Shown here: one piece after another, positions 11,371 to 21,125 of the stretch
Numbering within the stretch: the first letter of the stretch is position 1
Layout: each line of letters starts with the position of its first letter
NCBI GenBank assembly: GCA_051294375.1
Contig: CM119268.1
Location: 23,964,349-24,028,348, forward strand
Source of the DNA: Paraspadella gotoi
Taxonomy: Eukaryota; Chaetognatha
Direction: 5' to 3'
Length of the DNA stretch: 64,000 nt
Made by a program: the position numbers and the translations under genes
The notes under the pieces: model-generated
What the model was told of the DNA's origin: nothing
Database searches by the model: none
What the model saw: the letters and a program-made list of their open reading frames with translations, nothing else

Positions 11371-11680
11371 TTCTAATGTGTTGCGCCGCAGTGACTTTAT
11401 TTTCATGTGTATGACATGATATGAGATGACATGACTAAAAAACTTTCTTAGCTTTGTATTTATAACATATACTGCATCGACATTTTGTCTTTTATTCCTT
11501 TTAGTTTGAGGATTTCCTGAAGGGGGCTCTAGCAGTCCCTTAGATTTGATATTTGTTTATGTCTTAACAAAAGAGCAACCAACTAAAGGGAAATTATATG
11601 CATTTTTAACGTAAGTGGGACAGACCGACGGACTGACATAGCGACCGACAGACCGACAGACCGACAAAAAGTGACTTCTA
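11356..11680 (-). repeat. Family B element, minus strand
   Basis: Reading the minus strand from 11680: a (GTCN)n array, CCCACTTACGTTAAAAATG, GGTTGCTCTTTTGTTAAGAC, CTAAGGGACTGCTAGAGCC, and the terminal GTCACTGCGGCGCAACACAT near 11385. It gives a compact version of about 325 bp. Confidence 0.8.
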
Positions 11681-11724
11681 GACAAAAAAATAATATTTTG
11701 ACTAATCACATCACATAAAATAAA

Positions 11725-11868
11725 CCAATCAGAAATATCGTACCACTCAGACGACCAACCAACCAATCATACCAATCACACATCATGCGTTCTTGTCGCT
11801 ATCGCAATCAGACGGATTCAGTTTCGCCTTGGGTCACTTTTGGGTCAGAACTGTTTTGGTTTGGGTCA
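11725..11868. promoter_or_regulatory. CCAATCA cluster and GGGTCA direct repeat
   Basis: CCAATCA occurs at 11725, 11763 and 11772. GGGTCA occurs at 11831 and 11842 with a 5-bp spacer, the DR5 arrangement known for retinoid-receptor heterodimers, and again at 11863. The stretch then runs into (GA)n and a gap. No start site or gene is visible, so the regulatory reading is weak. Confidence 0.25.
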
Positions 11869-12387
11869 GAGAGGGAGAGAGAGAGNNNNNNNNNNNNNNN
11901 NNNNNNNNNNNNNNNNNNNNNNNNNNNNNNNNNNNNNNNNNNNNNNNNNNNNNNNNNNNNNNNNNNNNNNNNNNNNNNNNNNNNNNNNNNNNNNNNNNNN
12001 NNNNNNNNNNNNNNNNNNNNNNNNNNNNNNNNNNNNNNNNNNNNNNNNNNNNNNNNNNNNNNNNNNNNNNNNAAAAGGACTAATGGTGTTTAAGTTTTCG
12101 ACGTTTTTCATAATCGTTCATTTGAAAATAGAAAAAGAAGTAAAAGGTTTTTTTGTGANNNNNNNNNNNNNNNNNNNNNNNNNNNNNNNNNNNNNNNNNN
12201 NNNNNNNNNNNNNNNNNNNNNNNNNNNNNNNNNNNNNNNNNNNNNNNNNNNNNNNNNNNNNNNNNNNNNNNNNNNNNNNNNNNNNNNNNNNNNNNNNNNN
12301 NNNNNNNNNNNNNNNNNNNNNNNNNNNNNNNNNNNNNNNNNNNNNNNNNNNNNNTCTCTCTCTCTCTCTCTCTCTTACACACATATT

Positions 12388-12480
12388 TGTTAATTTGCGC
12401 TGATGAAGTCTCTTTCAAAGATTCACCATAGTCGAAACATGTCCAATTTCAATAAAGATTCTGCCGTTGTTGAATGAATT
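12388..12480. other. Possible retroelement 3' tail
   Basis: GCGCTGATGAAGTCTC, AGTCGAAACATGTCC and CAATAAAG follow one another. The CTGATGAAG...CGAAAC spacing resembles tails found on some invertebrate retroelements, and a similar pair lies at 38272-38300. No reverse transcriptase is attached. Confidence 0.25.
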
Positions 12481-12934
12481 CTAAGCTCAAACATAACGAA
12501 TCGAAATTAAAAAAAATTAAAAATAAAATCGAAAATAAACTAATCTTCTTTGTAAAAAAAATATAAAAACTTAAAAGAGGAGAACGAGTCTCGCTCTCTA
12601 TCTCTCTTATTTGTTTTTCCCGTCTCCTTCCCTCTCTCTCTCCTTTTTCCCTCCATCCCTTCCCCTTCCTCTTCTCCTTTTCCTCCTCNNNNNNNNNNNN
12701 NNNNNNNNNNNNNNNNNNNNNNNNNNNNNNNNNNNNNNNNNNNNNNNNNNNNNNNNNNNNNNNNNNNNNNNNNNNNNNNNNNNNNNNNNNNNNNNNNNNN
12801 NNNNNNNNNNNNNNNNNNNNNNNNNNNNNNNNNNNNNNNNNNNNNNNNNNNNNNNNNNNNNNNNNNNNNNNNNNNNNNNNNNNNNNNNNNNNNNNNNNNN
12901 NNNNNNNNNNNNNNNNNNNNNNNNNNNNNNNNNN

Positions 12935-13007
12935 GATGATGACGACGACGATTAATACGACGACGACGATGATGATGAAGTTAAAGATGACAAGGATGAC
13001 TAAAAAG

Positions 13008-13071
<64 letters not shown>
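12935..13071. repeat. (GAC)n and (GAT)n microsatellites
   Basis: Short GAC/GAT units at 12935-12980 and about twenty-one GAT units at 13009-13071. Confidence 0.95.
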
Positions 13072-13072
<1 letters not shown>

Positions 13073-13879
13073 TAGAAAATAAAGAGTGACAAAAATATTA
13101 CAAAGACATGAAAAGCTGACAATAAAAAGGGAAGCGATGACAACAACCACAACAGGAAAGCAGATTCCAGTCGCTTCCGCTTTTATGGNNNNNNNNNNNN
13201 NNNNNNNNNNNNNNNNNNNNNNNNNNNNNNNNNNNNNNNNNNNNNNNNNNNNNNNNNNNNNNNNNNNNNNNNNNNNNNNNNNNNNNNNNNNNNNNNNNNN
13301 NNNNNNNNNNNNNNNNNNNNNNNNNNNNNNNNNNNNNNNNNNNNNNNNNNNNNNNNNNNNNNNNNNNNNNNNNNNNNNNNNNNNNNNNNNNNNNNNNNNN
13401 NNNNNNNNNNNNNNNNNNNNNNNNNNNNNNNNNNNNNNNNNNNNNNNNNNNNNNNNNNNNNNNNNNNNNNNNNNNNNNNNNNNNNNNNNNNNNNNNNNNN
13501 NNNNNNNNNNNNNNNNNNNNNNNNTTTGTCCCTCCATCTCACCGATTGGTTTTTCACATGCATTGATCTCATGCAAATTTTTCGTCACTTCATGTTTAAT
13601 CATTTTTACTAAGGATATTAGCAGTCAAAGACACAACACATTTATAGACATTAATTAAAATAATACGATACCACTTCCTCGCATTCTTAAGATAGTCGGA
13701 TCCTTTAGTATTTAATTTGTTAGTAAGTCTTGAATAAAAACTCGGATGCCTTAACAAAAGATAATTTTATCTACTTACTAAGTAGAGTAAATGGATATTT
13801 TGTTTTCGTATTGTCAATTGATAACAAATAAAAATGACAATAACATTGATAACGAAATTCACTACTGAAAAAAACGTCA

Positions 13880-13995
13880 ACAATAGTGATAACAACAACA
13901 ACAACAACAATAATAATAATAACGACAACAACAACAACAACAGCAACAACAACAACAACAGCAACAAAAACAACATCAACAACAACAACGCGGAA
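13880..13995. repeat. (AAC)n with AAT and AGC variants
   Basis: About 110 bp of AAC-type trinucleotides. Frames read poly-Asn, poly-Thr or poly-Leu. Confidence 0.95.
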
Positions 13996-14104
13996 GAGCT
14001 CCGTCATTTGTTCCAATTTTTTCGCGTTTGATTCGACAGAAAAAAAATGGAATGAAATCAGAGAGAAAAGGAAAAAAGGAATCCAATTTGGAGGAAAAAG
14101 GAGA

Positions 14105-14310
14105 AAATAGTAGGTCGGGTTTGAGAGGATAATAGGTTGGGATGGAAAAGAGAAAATAGGTTGGGATGGAAATAAAAAATTGGTTGTAATGGAAAATAGA
14201 AAATAGTAGGTTGGGATGGAAAAGGAAAAAAATGGTTGGAATGGAAAAGAGAAAATTGGTTGGGATGGAAAATAAAATATAATAGGTTGGGATGGAAAAG
14301 AGATTGAGAT
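14105..14310. repeat. TAGGTTGGGATGGAAAAGAG minisatellite
   Basis: About eight imperfect units of 22-30 bp built on GGTTGGGATGGAAAA. Confidence 0.9.
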
Positions 14311-14457
14311 GTAAGATTCAAACTCATGCATTTATTACAAAAAGAATAAATTAAGTTTAAAGTAAATTAATGATCTTTATATTAAAGAATAAATGAAAAT
14401 AATACAAATTTATCTGATCTGAATCGGTCCACGTTAATGGGTGAAATCAGCCTGAAT

Positions 14458-14532
14458 CTACGCCCCCTGTTGAGCGTCCCCTTCGTCACCCGACGCCAAC
14501 CAAAGCCATCTATCCTCATATGAGGGTGACAT
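14458..14532 (-). other. 24-codon ORF with CCTCATATGAGG palindrome
   Basis: On the minus strand an ATG at 14532 opens 24 codons (MSPSYEDRWLWLASGDEGDA and four more) ending in TAG at 14458-14460. It overlaps a perfect 12-bp palindrome at 14514-14525, and GTCACCC near 14485 can pair with GGGTGAC near 14524. Composition is far more GC-rich than the surroundings. More likely part of an old repeat than a gene. Confidence 0.2.
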
Positions 14533-14534
<2 letters not shown>

Positions 14535-14582
<48 letters not shown>

Positions 14583-14709
14583 CCGTGAGAGAGAGAGAAG
14601 ATTTCCCGTGACGTCGGAAGACTTCGGGACACTTCATGCGTCATTCAATAGATGTGGGACTGGGATAAGGAAGACAGAGATGGAGAGACAGAAAAGCAAA
14701 GACGAAGAG

Positions 14710-14750
<41 letters not shown>

Positions 14751-14755
14751 GTGAG
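14535..14755. repeat. (GA)n blocks
   Basis: GA runs at 14535-14600 and 14705-14750 with about 100 bp of mixed sequence between. Confidence 0.95.
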
Positions 14756-14945
14756 ACAGAACAGATAAGACGGGATAAATTGAAAAAGTCTGGAATGTTA
14801 GAAATGAGACAGACAAATAGTTAACTTATATTGTCTTTTTATTTTTAACTCATTATTTCATTTATTCATTCTTTTATTAATAACTTAATTTATTTATAAA
14901 AACGATAATGCTCTCCTTATTTCATTAACTTATCTCTTTATCTTA

Positions 14946-14978
14946 GACATCGTCGTCGTCGTCGTCGTCGTCGTCGTG
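14946..14978. repeat. (CGT)n microsatellite
   Basis: About ten CGT units, 35 bp before the 25-N gap at 15012. Confidence 0.95.
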
Positions 14979-15036
14979 AGCATTGTGATTAACGTGAACT
15001 CTTCACAGGCGNNNNNNNNNNNNNNNNNNNNNNNNN

Positions 15037-15136
15037 TGAATTATTACAGAGCCATTGTTATGTGAGGAAAGAATCAAACGGTTTTAACTGAAACAAAGGT
15101 CTTCGAATCTGATTTAATACAGTCAGGTGGCCACAG
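15037..15136 (-). repeat. Inverted copy of 20605-20706
   Basis: Starting at the first base after the 25-N gap, the reverse complement of this segment matches the last coding exon candidate and stop region at 20605-20706 (landmarks GAATTATTACAGAGCCAT, GGAAAGAATCAAACGG, CTTCGAATCTGATTTAAT). Differences are a few substitutions and homopolymer-length changes. The minus-strand frame here ends in the same residues, FQLKPFDSFLT, before its stop. It may be a diverged copy of that exon or a misplaced contig end. Confidence 0.8.
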
Positions 15137-15419
15137 GAATGGAGGCTTTTGAAAGATGTTGTGTTTTGGGGTTTTCTATTTTTTATTCTGTCGGATTTTC
15201 CTTTCGGGTTTAAAACAAAAAAAAATTCAAGAGAGAGAACTGAGAAAAAAATATTGTGGAAAATTTGTGAAGAAGAGATTTTAAGAGTCACTTTTCAGAT
15301 CAAAATGACACGAAGAGTTAAAAGCCCGTTCACGGAGAGAGTTTCACAATTCACAGATGTAGACTTGTAACTTTATACGTCACATCTACTGTAAAAAAAT
15401 ATAATCGAACATAAATCAA

Positions 15420-15465
15420 TCGATCAATAATCATTCAATCATCAATCAATCAATCAATCAATCAG
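15420..15465. repeat. (ATCA)n microsatellite
   Basis: Imperfect ATCA/ATCG units. Downstream to about 15660 is degenerate GGTTAGG-containing sequence, faintly like the 22.5-kb array. Confidence 0.8.
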
Positions 15466-15968
15466 GCCAATGTATAAAGGGTCTAGTTTTTCTAATATTA
15501 TGGAAAACGGTTAGTTTTATGGGTTTACGAGTGATCGAGTAGGTTAGAGATTGCGGATTATGGTTATGCAATCTATAAAGGGTTAGGATTAGGGTTGGTA
15601 ATGGAAGGTAAATTATTAGGGTTGAATATGTGGAATTAAAATTAAGTTTTAAAAACAAAAAGGTTAGGTTTATAAGTTTCCACTGTTTTTAAGTGACATC
15701 GAAAATGATCAATTGTTAGCGTCATTTTCCTTATTCCGACTTTAATTAAATTCATTTTTATGACACTTTTATGTCTTTTTTTGTCAGCTCCATTGTTTTC
15801 ATATCCACGTCAGGAAACGAAGTTTTCTTATTTTTTTATTTTTGGATATATTTTTTTTTTGTTTTTACTTTTTATTTATTTATTTTTTTGTTTCTCTTTC
15901 ACGCGACGAATACGACGAAGAGTCTTTGTAATTTATTTCCCCTTTTCGGTCAATGTCTCTCTCTTTTC

Positions 15969-15969
<1 letters not shown>

Positions 15970-16025
<56 letters not shown>

Positions 16026-16292
16026 CTCTCTCTCACTCCTCCCCCTCTCCTCCCTCCCTCTCCCCTCATCCCACTGCCTCTCAAACATTCTTTCTTTCCT
16101 TTTTTTTAAATCATCTTTCCCCCAATTTTATTCAAAACGCCCGCGAAAAATGATTTTATGTGTTTTGTATATAAAGCGTTTTTTTTTTGGGCTTTTCAAT
16201 TCAACACCCCTTTTTCCTTTTTGTTGGCAGCTCCACTCGTTTTTGCGGCGATTCTGAGATCCAGCCTCATTTTTTGGGGGGGGAGGAGGGAA

Positions 16293-16352
<60 letters not shown>

Positions 16353-16561
16353 GGGAGTTTATTCTCCGCATATCTCGGCAACTTCCTCTTTGCCCTTTTT
16401 TTTTCTCAAAACGCTTTATGATTTGAGACGGGGCTTCGCTTTCCTGCTTTTACTTTTTTTCTCTTCTCTCTTTGAAGCGTCTATTTGACCACTGTCTTTC
16501 ACTCTCTCTGTCCCCCCCTTCTCTCTCCCTTCTCTGTCTCTCTCTCTCTGTCTCTTCTCTG

Positions 16562-16592
<31 letters not shown>

Positions 16593-16645
16593 GCTCTCTC
16601 TCATCGTCTCTCATCTCTCTCTCTCTCTCGTCTCTCTCTCTCTCA
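15970..16645. repeat. (CT)n and (GA)n tracts
   Basis: CT at 15970-16045 and 16498-16645, GA at 16287-16349. ORFs in all frames here are translations of these repeats. Confidence 0.95.
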
Positions 16646-16879
16646 GAATAAATCAATCAATCTCTCTGTATTGTTCTTATTAGGAAAATAAATGTTTGAC
16701 ATAGTTCTATCAATCAATCAACATCATCATATTATTTTTTAAGTTTTGAACTCCTTGGCCTCTTTTTTTATGTGACTCTCTTTGGCCTCTTCCGTTGCTC
16801 TTTCAAACGCGACCCCGCTCGGGCGCAGTCCGCGCTTCTCTTTTCGCCCGGTTTTACGGCCCTCACGTTCGTTTACCCA

Positions 16880-17160
16880 GCCCTCTCTTCTCTCTCTCTC
16901 TCCTTTCTCTCCTCTCATCTTCCGTCGTCTCTCTCTCTCTCTCTTCTCTCTTCTCTCTCTCCTCTCTCTCATCCCTTTCTTCTCCCTCTCAGCGGGGCAA
17001 CGAAAAAGTGATCCGATAAGTGAAAAGGTCAGGAGGCGGGTCACGTGTTACTCACGTTCCGAGTCGCAATCCGGGGGTGTGGAAGGTCAGAGTCCAGGGA
17101 TCAGGGGATGCACCCAGTCCGGGGGGGTGGGAGGGTTCAGAGTCCGGGGATCACGCGACC
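16880..17160. repeat. CT tract then GC-rich 50-bp tandem duplication
   Basis: CT-rich to about 16990. Then GC-rich DNA in which CAGAGTCC(A/G)GGGATCA recurs at 17088 and 17138, each followed by CGGGGG or CACCC-type sequence, giving a 50-bp period. TCACGTG occurs at 17041. The several overlapping ORFs have no consistent frame. Confidence 0.6.
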
Positions 17161-17276
17161 TTTTCTTCTGAAGTCAACCTACGATTCAACCCAAACTCAG
17201 GACGTACGAAGACCAGTGCCGACAATGTGGTGCGCAGTGACAAGCTTGGAGATATTTAAATCAGAAGCGAAGTTCT

Positions 17277-17570
17277 GTAGTCGGGCAACTGTAGTCGGGC
17301 CATCTGTAGTGGGCATCTGTAGTCGGCATACGCAAATAAGTTCACATTGACCGATAAGCATGAATACCTCAGTTCGTGACTCGGTGGCCTCATAGAGTAT
17401 TTATAATCAGCTCATGACCATTAGGCACCGGGATCGATCCCAAGGTACCGTTCCCTGCGGGAGCAGTGAAGACGGCCGTAAACGCCGGCCTTGAGGGGCT
17501 TGGAAACACTTTTTCAAGCCTGGGTTCGAAAGCCAGGACACGTTCTTGGCTGCTAGAGGGGGGGTTAAAT
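17277..17570 (+). mobile_element. SINE-like element, copy 1
   Basis: Starts in repeated GTAGTCGGGC motifs, then GACTCGGTGGCCTCAT, CAGCTCATGACCATTAGG, the B-box-like GGGATCGATCCC, CCTGCGGGAGCAGTGAAGA, CGGCCGTAAACGCC, TTCAAGCCTGGGTTCG, AAGCCAGGACACGTTC and GGCTGCTAGAGGGGG. The blocks and their order recur at seven other places. The B-box-like motif suggests pol III transcription from a tRNA-derived head; no ORF is expected or present. Confidence 0.7.
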
Positions 17571-17653
17571 TAGTTTCGGTAAACACCCTTCAATCGCAAT
17601 TTAGCGCCTTATTCTAAAACGCAAAAAATTTTTTTAAAAATTCATCCGTCGTA

Positions 17654-17814
17654 CCAATCACAAGGTTGTCACGCGTCAATCACCTAAATGTTAGGGGGCC
17701 AATTACCAGTTCGTCCGCATCAATCACAAATCGCTAGTTTGTCAACATTCGTCTGGCGCAATCAGTAGGGTGACACGCGCTTAAAAAACGCTTTTGTTCG
17801 AAAAGTGCCAATCA
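17654..17814. promoter_or_regulatory. Phased CAATCA array
   Basis: (C/T/G)CAATCA or CCAATTA starts at 17654, 17676, 17699, 17720, 17758 and 17808. The first four are 21-23 bp apart. Spacers carry GTCACGCGTC/TGACACGCGC elements. CCAAT boxes bind NF-Y in animals and multiple phased copies are typical of some promoters; a minisatellite origin is equally possible. A 21-codon ORF begins at 17973. Confidence 0.4.
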
Positions 17815-17972
17815 GTAGTTTGACCGGCGGCTAATGCAACTTGTTTGTCAACGTCACATTTAAAATGTGCACCAGATCAAAGAAATATCCTGTGATAAAT
17901 CGCGATCCAATCGTCTAGAATTGAAGTGAGAGAAATCATTTTGATTCTGTCAGTCTATCAGTCAGTCCAGTG

Positions 17973-18038
17973 ATGATGGAAGCTTCGGTCGTTCACATCA
18001 CGGCGATCATTAAATTAGTAGACATGATAAATCGTTAA
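17973..18038 (+). CDS. Short ORF (21 aa) below the CAATCA array
   Basis: ATGATG start, 21 codons beginning MMEASVVHITAIIKLVDM, TAA at 18036-18038. The only support is its position about 160 bp after the CAATCA array; chance is the simplest explanation. Confidence 0.1.
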   Translation: MMEASVVHITAIIKLVDMINR

Positions 18039-18049
18039 GAATATTTCTA

Positions 18050-18282
18050 CGTCTCTCTTCTCTGCTCTCTCTCTCTCCTCTCTCTCTCTCTCTGCTCTCC
18101 TCTCTCTCGTCTCCTCTCTCTCTCTCTTCTCTCTTTTCTTTTATTTTCGCCCTTAATTTCCTTTTTCTTTTCTTAAAAAAAAATCTTTTATTTCGAAATG
18201 ATTTTCGTTAGAAACGAGAAATTTTCGACGCTTCTTTCTCTCTTTTTAATCTTTGTCTGAATTTAGAGAGAGAGGATGAGAG

Positions 18283-18313
<31 letters not shown>

Positions 18314-18600
18314 GGAAGGAGAGAGAGAGAGAGAGAGAGGAGAGGAGAGAGATAGAGATGAGAGAAGGGGAGAGGAGAGAGAGGAAAAACGAGGAAGAGA
18401 AAGAAAGAGATTCTTCGTTTTCGTTCTTTCTGCGATTCAAATTTTTATTTTGAAAGCCCGCTAGAGAGAGAGGAAGAGAGAGAGAGAGGAGAGAGAGGAG
18501 AGAGAGAGAGAAGAGAAAAGATGAAGAGAGAGTAGAGAAAGAGAGAAAGAGAGAGAGAGAGAGAGGGAGAGGAGGAGAGAGGAAGAGAGAGATAAAAAGG
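18050..18600. repeat. (CT)n and (GA)n tracts
   Basis: CT-rich 18050-18130, GA-rich 18264-18395 and 18460-18590, interrupted by short mixed segments. Confidence 0.95.
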
Positions 18601-18806
18601 GGAAAATGACGTCTTAATGATTTTCTAAGATTTTTTTTTTCCTTTTGAAAAAAAAATTTAGTTTTTTATTTTTATTTTTTTAGATGAATAAAAATAGAGA
18701 ATAGAAAAAAAAAGAAAGAAATAAAAGAAACAAAAGAAAATAAAGGAAAAAGGAAAAAAAATGAAACAAAATGGAAGACAACTTAGAGGATAAAAAGGAA
18801 AGAACA

Positions 18807-19035
18807 TCAAACTGCCTTTATTATGATTGTTACCTGAGAACGTCTTTTTCCTGTTTTTATTCACTTCTTGTTTTCACTCTGAAATAAAACATTCTTGATC
18901 AATCGTGAAGACAATGAATTTAATTCTTCTCCAAATGTAATTAACTACATTATTAAAGTGAGAAACTGTTTTTATATAAAAACCGATTTGCAAATCCATT
19001 CAAAATTATCGGGAAATAAAAAAAAATTTAATGAG
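18807..19035 (+). repeat. Direct duplicate of 20704-20929
   Basis: About 227 bp nearly identical to 20704-20929, ending exactly at the 10-N gap. I see only homopolymer-length differences (for example CTTTTTCC versus CTTTTCC and GAAATAAAAC versus GAATAAAAC). Confidence 0.9.
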
Positions 19036-19045
19036 NNNNNNNNNN

Positions 19046-19500
19046 GTTAGTAAGTGAGGTCAAAGACAAAATGGAAAAAAAAAGAGAAAAACATATTTTG
19101 ATGTCAGAGGAAAAAAGAAAGTGACTTTAACGTTGACAAGTCACTGATAAGTTGTGATAGAGGTCAAAGTATTTAAAAATGTTATGATGAATATTAAATA
19201 GTTAATTAATTGAGTTGGTTGCATTGATGAAATAAACATATAAAATATATTGATTGTATTGAGATAGTTGTGATCATTTTTATAACCTTTTATAACGTTT
19301 TAAAATATATTGACACTCTATATTTTTTTTCTATATAATACAAAAGAATACAACAATATTCCTTGATGATTAATCCTTAACAATTAATAATAAAAATCTT
19401 ACTCCTAATAAATAAAAATGTCGTACTTATTATTATTGATTTTTAAACATTTTTTCAAAAGATTTTAAAGGCATATTCTAAATTAAAATCTTAGTTTTAG
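19046..19500. other. AT-rich spacer, no feature seen
   Basis: No ORF or repeat unit recognised between the 10-N gap and the CT run at 19601. Confidence 0.6.
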
Positions 19501-19908
19501 TTCTTTCTCTTTTTTTTCTTTTTTGATTGTCTACCCAGAACGTCACACTTCTGACCGTTTCTACTGGCTTTCTCTTAAGATCGCCCTCATTAATCAAATT
19601 CTCTCTCTCTCTCTCTCTCTCTCTNNNNNNNNNNNNNNNNNNNNNNNNNNNNNNNNNNNNNNNNNNNNNNNNNNNNNNNNNNNNNNNNNNNNNNNNNNNN
19701 NNNNNNNNNNNNNNNNNNNNNNNNNNNNNNNNNNNNNNNNNNNNNNNNNNNNNNNNNNNNNNNNNNCAATGATGCCATTTTAACGTTTTTTTCCTGGAAG
19801 ATAAATTGTGTGTTTTTATATTTTTTATAATTAATTTCATGGCCTGAATTAAATTTCATTTTTAATAAAGAAGATAAACATCGCCTGAATCGGCGACGAG
19901 ACGCTTGA

Positions 19909-20151
19909 ACTCGACCGAGATCATCCTCAGCGACGCCCCGCGGGTCGTCAACCAGGTCCAAGAACTCGGAGACCAATGCCAACGTCTTGCGATCACTCGC
20001 TGAAGAACTCAACGCGCAGCGTCACCCGATCCGTCTCCTCCTCCTCCTCCTCCTGCCTCCTCCTACTCTCCCTCCCCCTCTTCCCCTTCCCATAGAGAGA
20101 TTCTCTAGACCAACCGACCCGCCGACTTCTCTCGAAGATGTCAAACAATAA
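19909..20151 (+). CDS. Candidate coding exon, Ser/Pro-rich
   Basis: An open frame of 80 codons in GC-rich DNA, unlike its surroundings. It starts after a TGA at 19906 and has no ATG of its own. It reads TRPRSSSATPRGSSTRSKNS, then ETNANVLRSLAEELNAQ with a helical look, a short Leu/Pro run from (CTC)n, and ends LEDVKQ with TAA at 20149-20151. A second plus frame is open for about 40 codons (NSTEIILSDAPRVVNQVQEL) and a minus frame for about 45, so strand and frame are unsure. No domain recognised. Confidence 0.25.
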   Translation, partial: TRPRSSSATPRGSSTRSKNSETNANVLRSLAEELNAQRHPIRLLLLLLLPPPTLPPPLPLPIERFSRPTDPPTSLEDVKQ

Positions 20152-20330
20152 TCGACCACCTATTCAGTTTGTAGCTAAAGGAGATGTTAAAAAAGACAAA
20201 AAGAACATAACGACAATAACAACAACAAAAAGACAAAAAACAAAACCCCCCTGCTGTCGACCTAATCGACAGTCGGAGCGGCTTCGTCCCGGCATCCTCG
20301 GTCTTCCTCCCGCAAGCTCCGACTGCAATT
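20138..20330 (+). CDS. Candidate exon ending at a GTACGT donor
   Basis: From the ATG at 20138, one frame reads MSNNNRPPIQFVAKGDVKKD. From 20220 another frame, open after a TAA, reads through an A-rich stretch to NPPAVDLIDSRSGFVPASSV and FLPQAPTAI, ending in a complete codon at 20330 directly before GTACGT. The two frames meet in an (ACA)n/A-rich stretch where a frameshift or sequencing indel is easy. The second frame is in phase with the exon at 20541. Hairpin arms CTGTCGA (20254, 20266) and a 10-bp stem (20270-20279 with 20316-20325) lie inside. Product not recognised. Confidence 0.3.
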
Positions 20331-20540
20331 GTACGTTATTTATAGAATTATATATTTCGTTTTTGAAATTTTTCAATTTTTAGTAATTTTTGAATTTTTG
20401 ATGTTATGGAACTTTATGGATTTGTTATGGATTTTGGAAGAAATTTAAATTGTTGCATGTTTCAACCGTCTCCTTTAACCAACAATTTATATAATTTGTA
20501 TATAATTATTTTAGTAATTATCATCACACTTTCAATCACT

Positions 20541-20684
20541 CAGATGGACGACAACAAATTTTGTAGTGATATTTCGTTACTCGCAATATTACAACAGGGG
20601 GGCATGTGGCCACCTGAGCGAATTAAATCAGATTCGAAGACCTTTTGTTTTCAGTTAAAACCGTTTGATTCTTTCCTCACATAA
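20541..20684 (+). CDS. Candidate terminal exon
   Basis: After the acceptor-like TTTCAATCACTCAG at 20527-20540 a 47-codon frame opens: MDDNKFCSDISLLAILQQGG, then MWPPERIKSDSKTFCFQLKP, ending FDSFLT and TAA at 20682-20684. The phase fits the 20220-20330 frame across a 210-bp intron. A possible AATAAA polyadenylation signal lies at about 20779. The last 100 bp are repeated inverted at 15037-15136. Family unknown. Confidence 0.3.
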   Translation, partial: QMDDNKFCSDISLLAILQQGGMWPPERIKSDSKTFCFQLKPFDSFLT

Positions 20685-20703
20685 CAGATGGCTCTGTAAT
20701 AAT

Positions 20704-20929
20704 TCAAACTGCCTTTATTATGATTGTTACCTGAGAACGTCTTTTCCTGTTTTTATTCACTTCTTGTTTTCACTCTGAATAAAACATTCTTGATCAATCG
20801 TGAAGACAATGAATTAATTCTTCTCCAAATGTAATTAACTACATTATTAAAGTGAGAAACTGTTTTTTATATAAAACCGATTTGCAAATCCATTCAAAAT
20901 TATCGGGAAATAAAAAAAAATTTAATGAG
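20704..20929 (+). repeat. Direct duplicate of 18807-19035; possible 3' UTR
   Basis: Nearly identical to 18807-19035. If the 20541 exon is real, this is its 3' untranslated region with CTGAATAAAAC near 20777. Confidence 0.85.
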
Positions 20930-21105
20930 GCTCACGGAATTTTTTTTTTTTTTTGTCAAAAAAATTCGCGAAAGTTTTTTTTTCTTCTTCATTTTAACAT
21001 TCTTTTGTTTCGAGATATAACGATGGCATTTTTTCTCTCCGTTTTTTTTTTTATCAGTCGTGGAGGAGCACATCCTAGGGGTTTATTCGTGTTAAATGTT
21101 TCGAG

Positions 21106-21125
21106 CAACAAAATTGGGGCGCCAC
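21106..21125 (-). other. Primer-binding-site-like sequence
   Basis: On the minus strand, directly after the LTR end CTTCA and one base, comes TGGCGCCCCAATTTTG. TGGCGCCC matches the first eight bases of the classical tRNA-Lys primer site; the match then stops. Confidence 0.45.

Noticed and set aside
12449-13603. 384-codon minus-strand open frame
   Set aside because: Crosses two gaps and a (GAT)n run that reads as poly-His; no independent coding signal.
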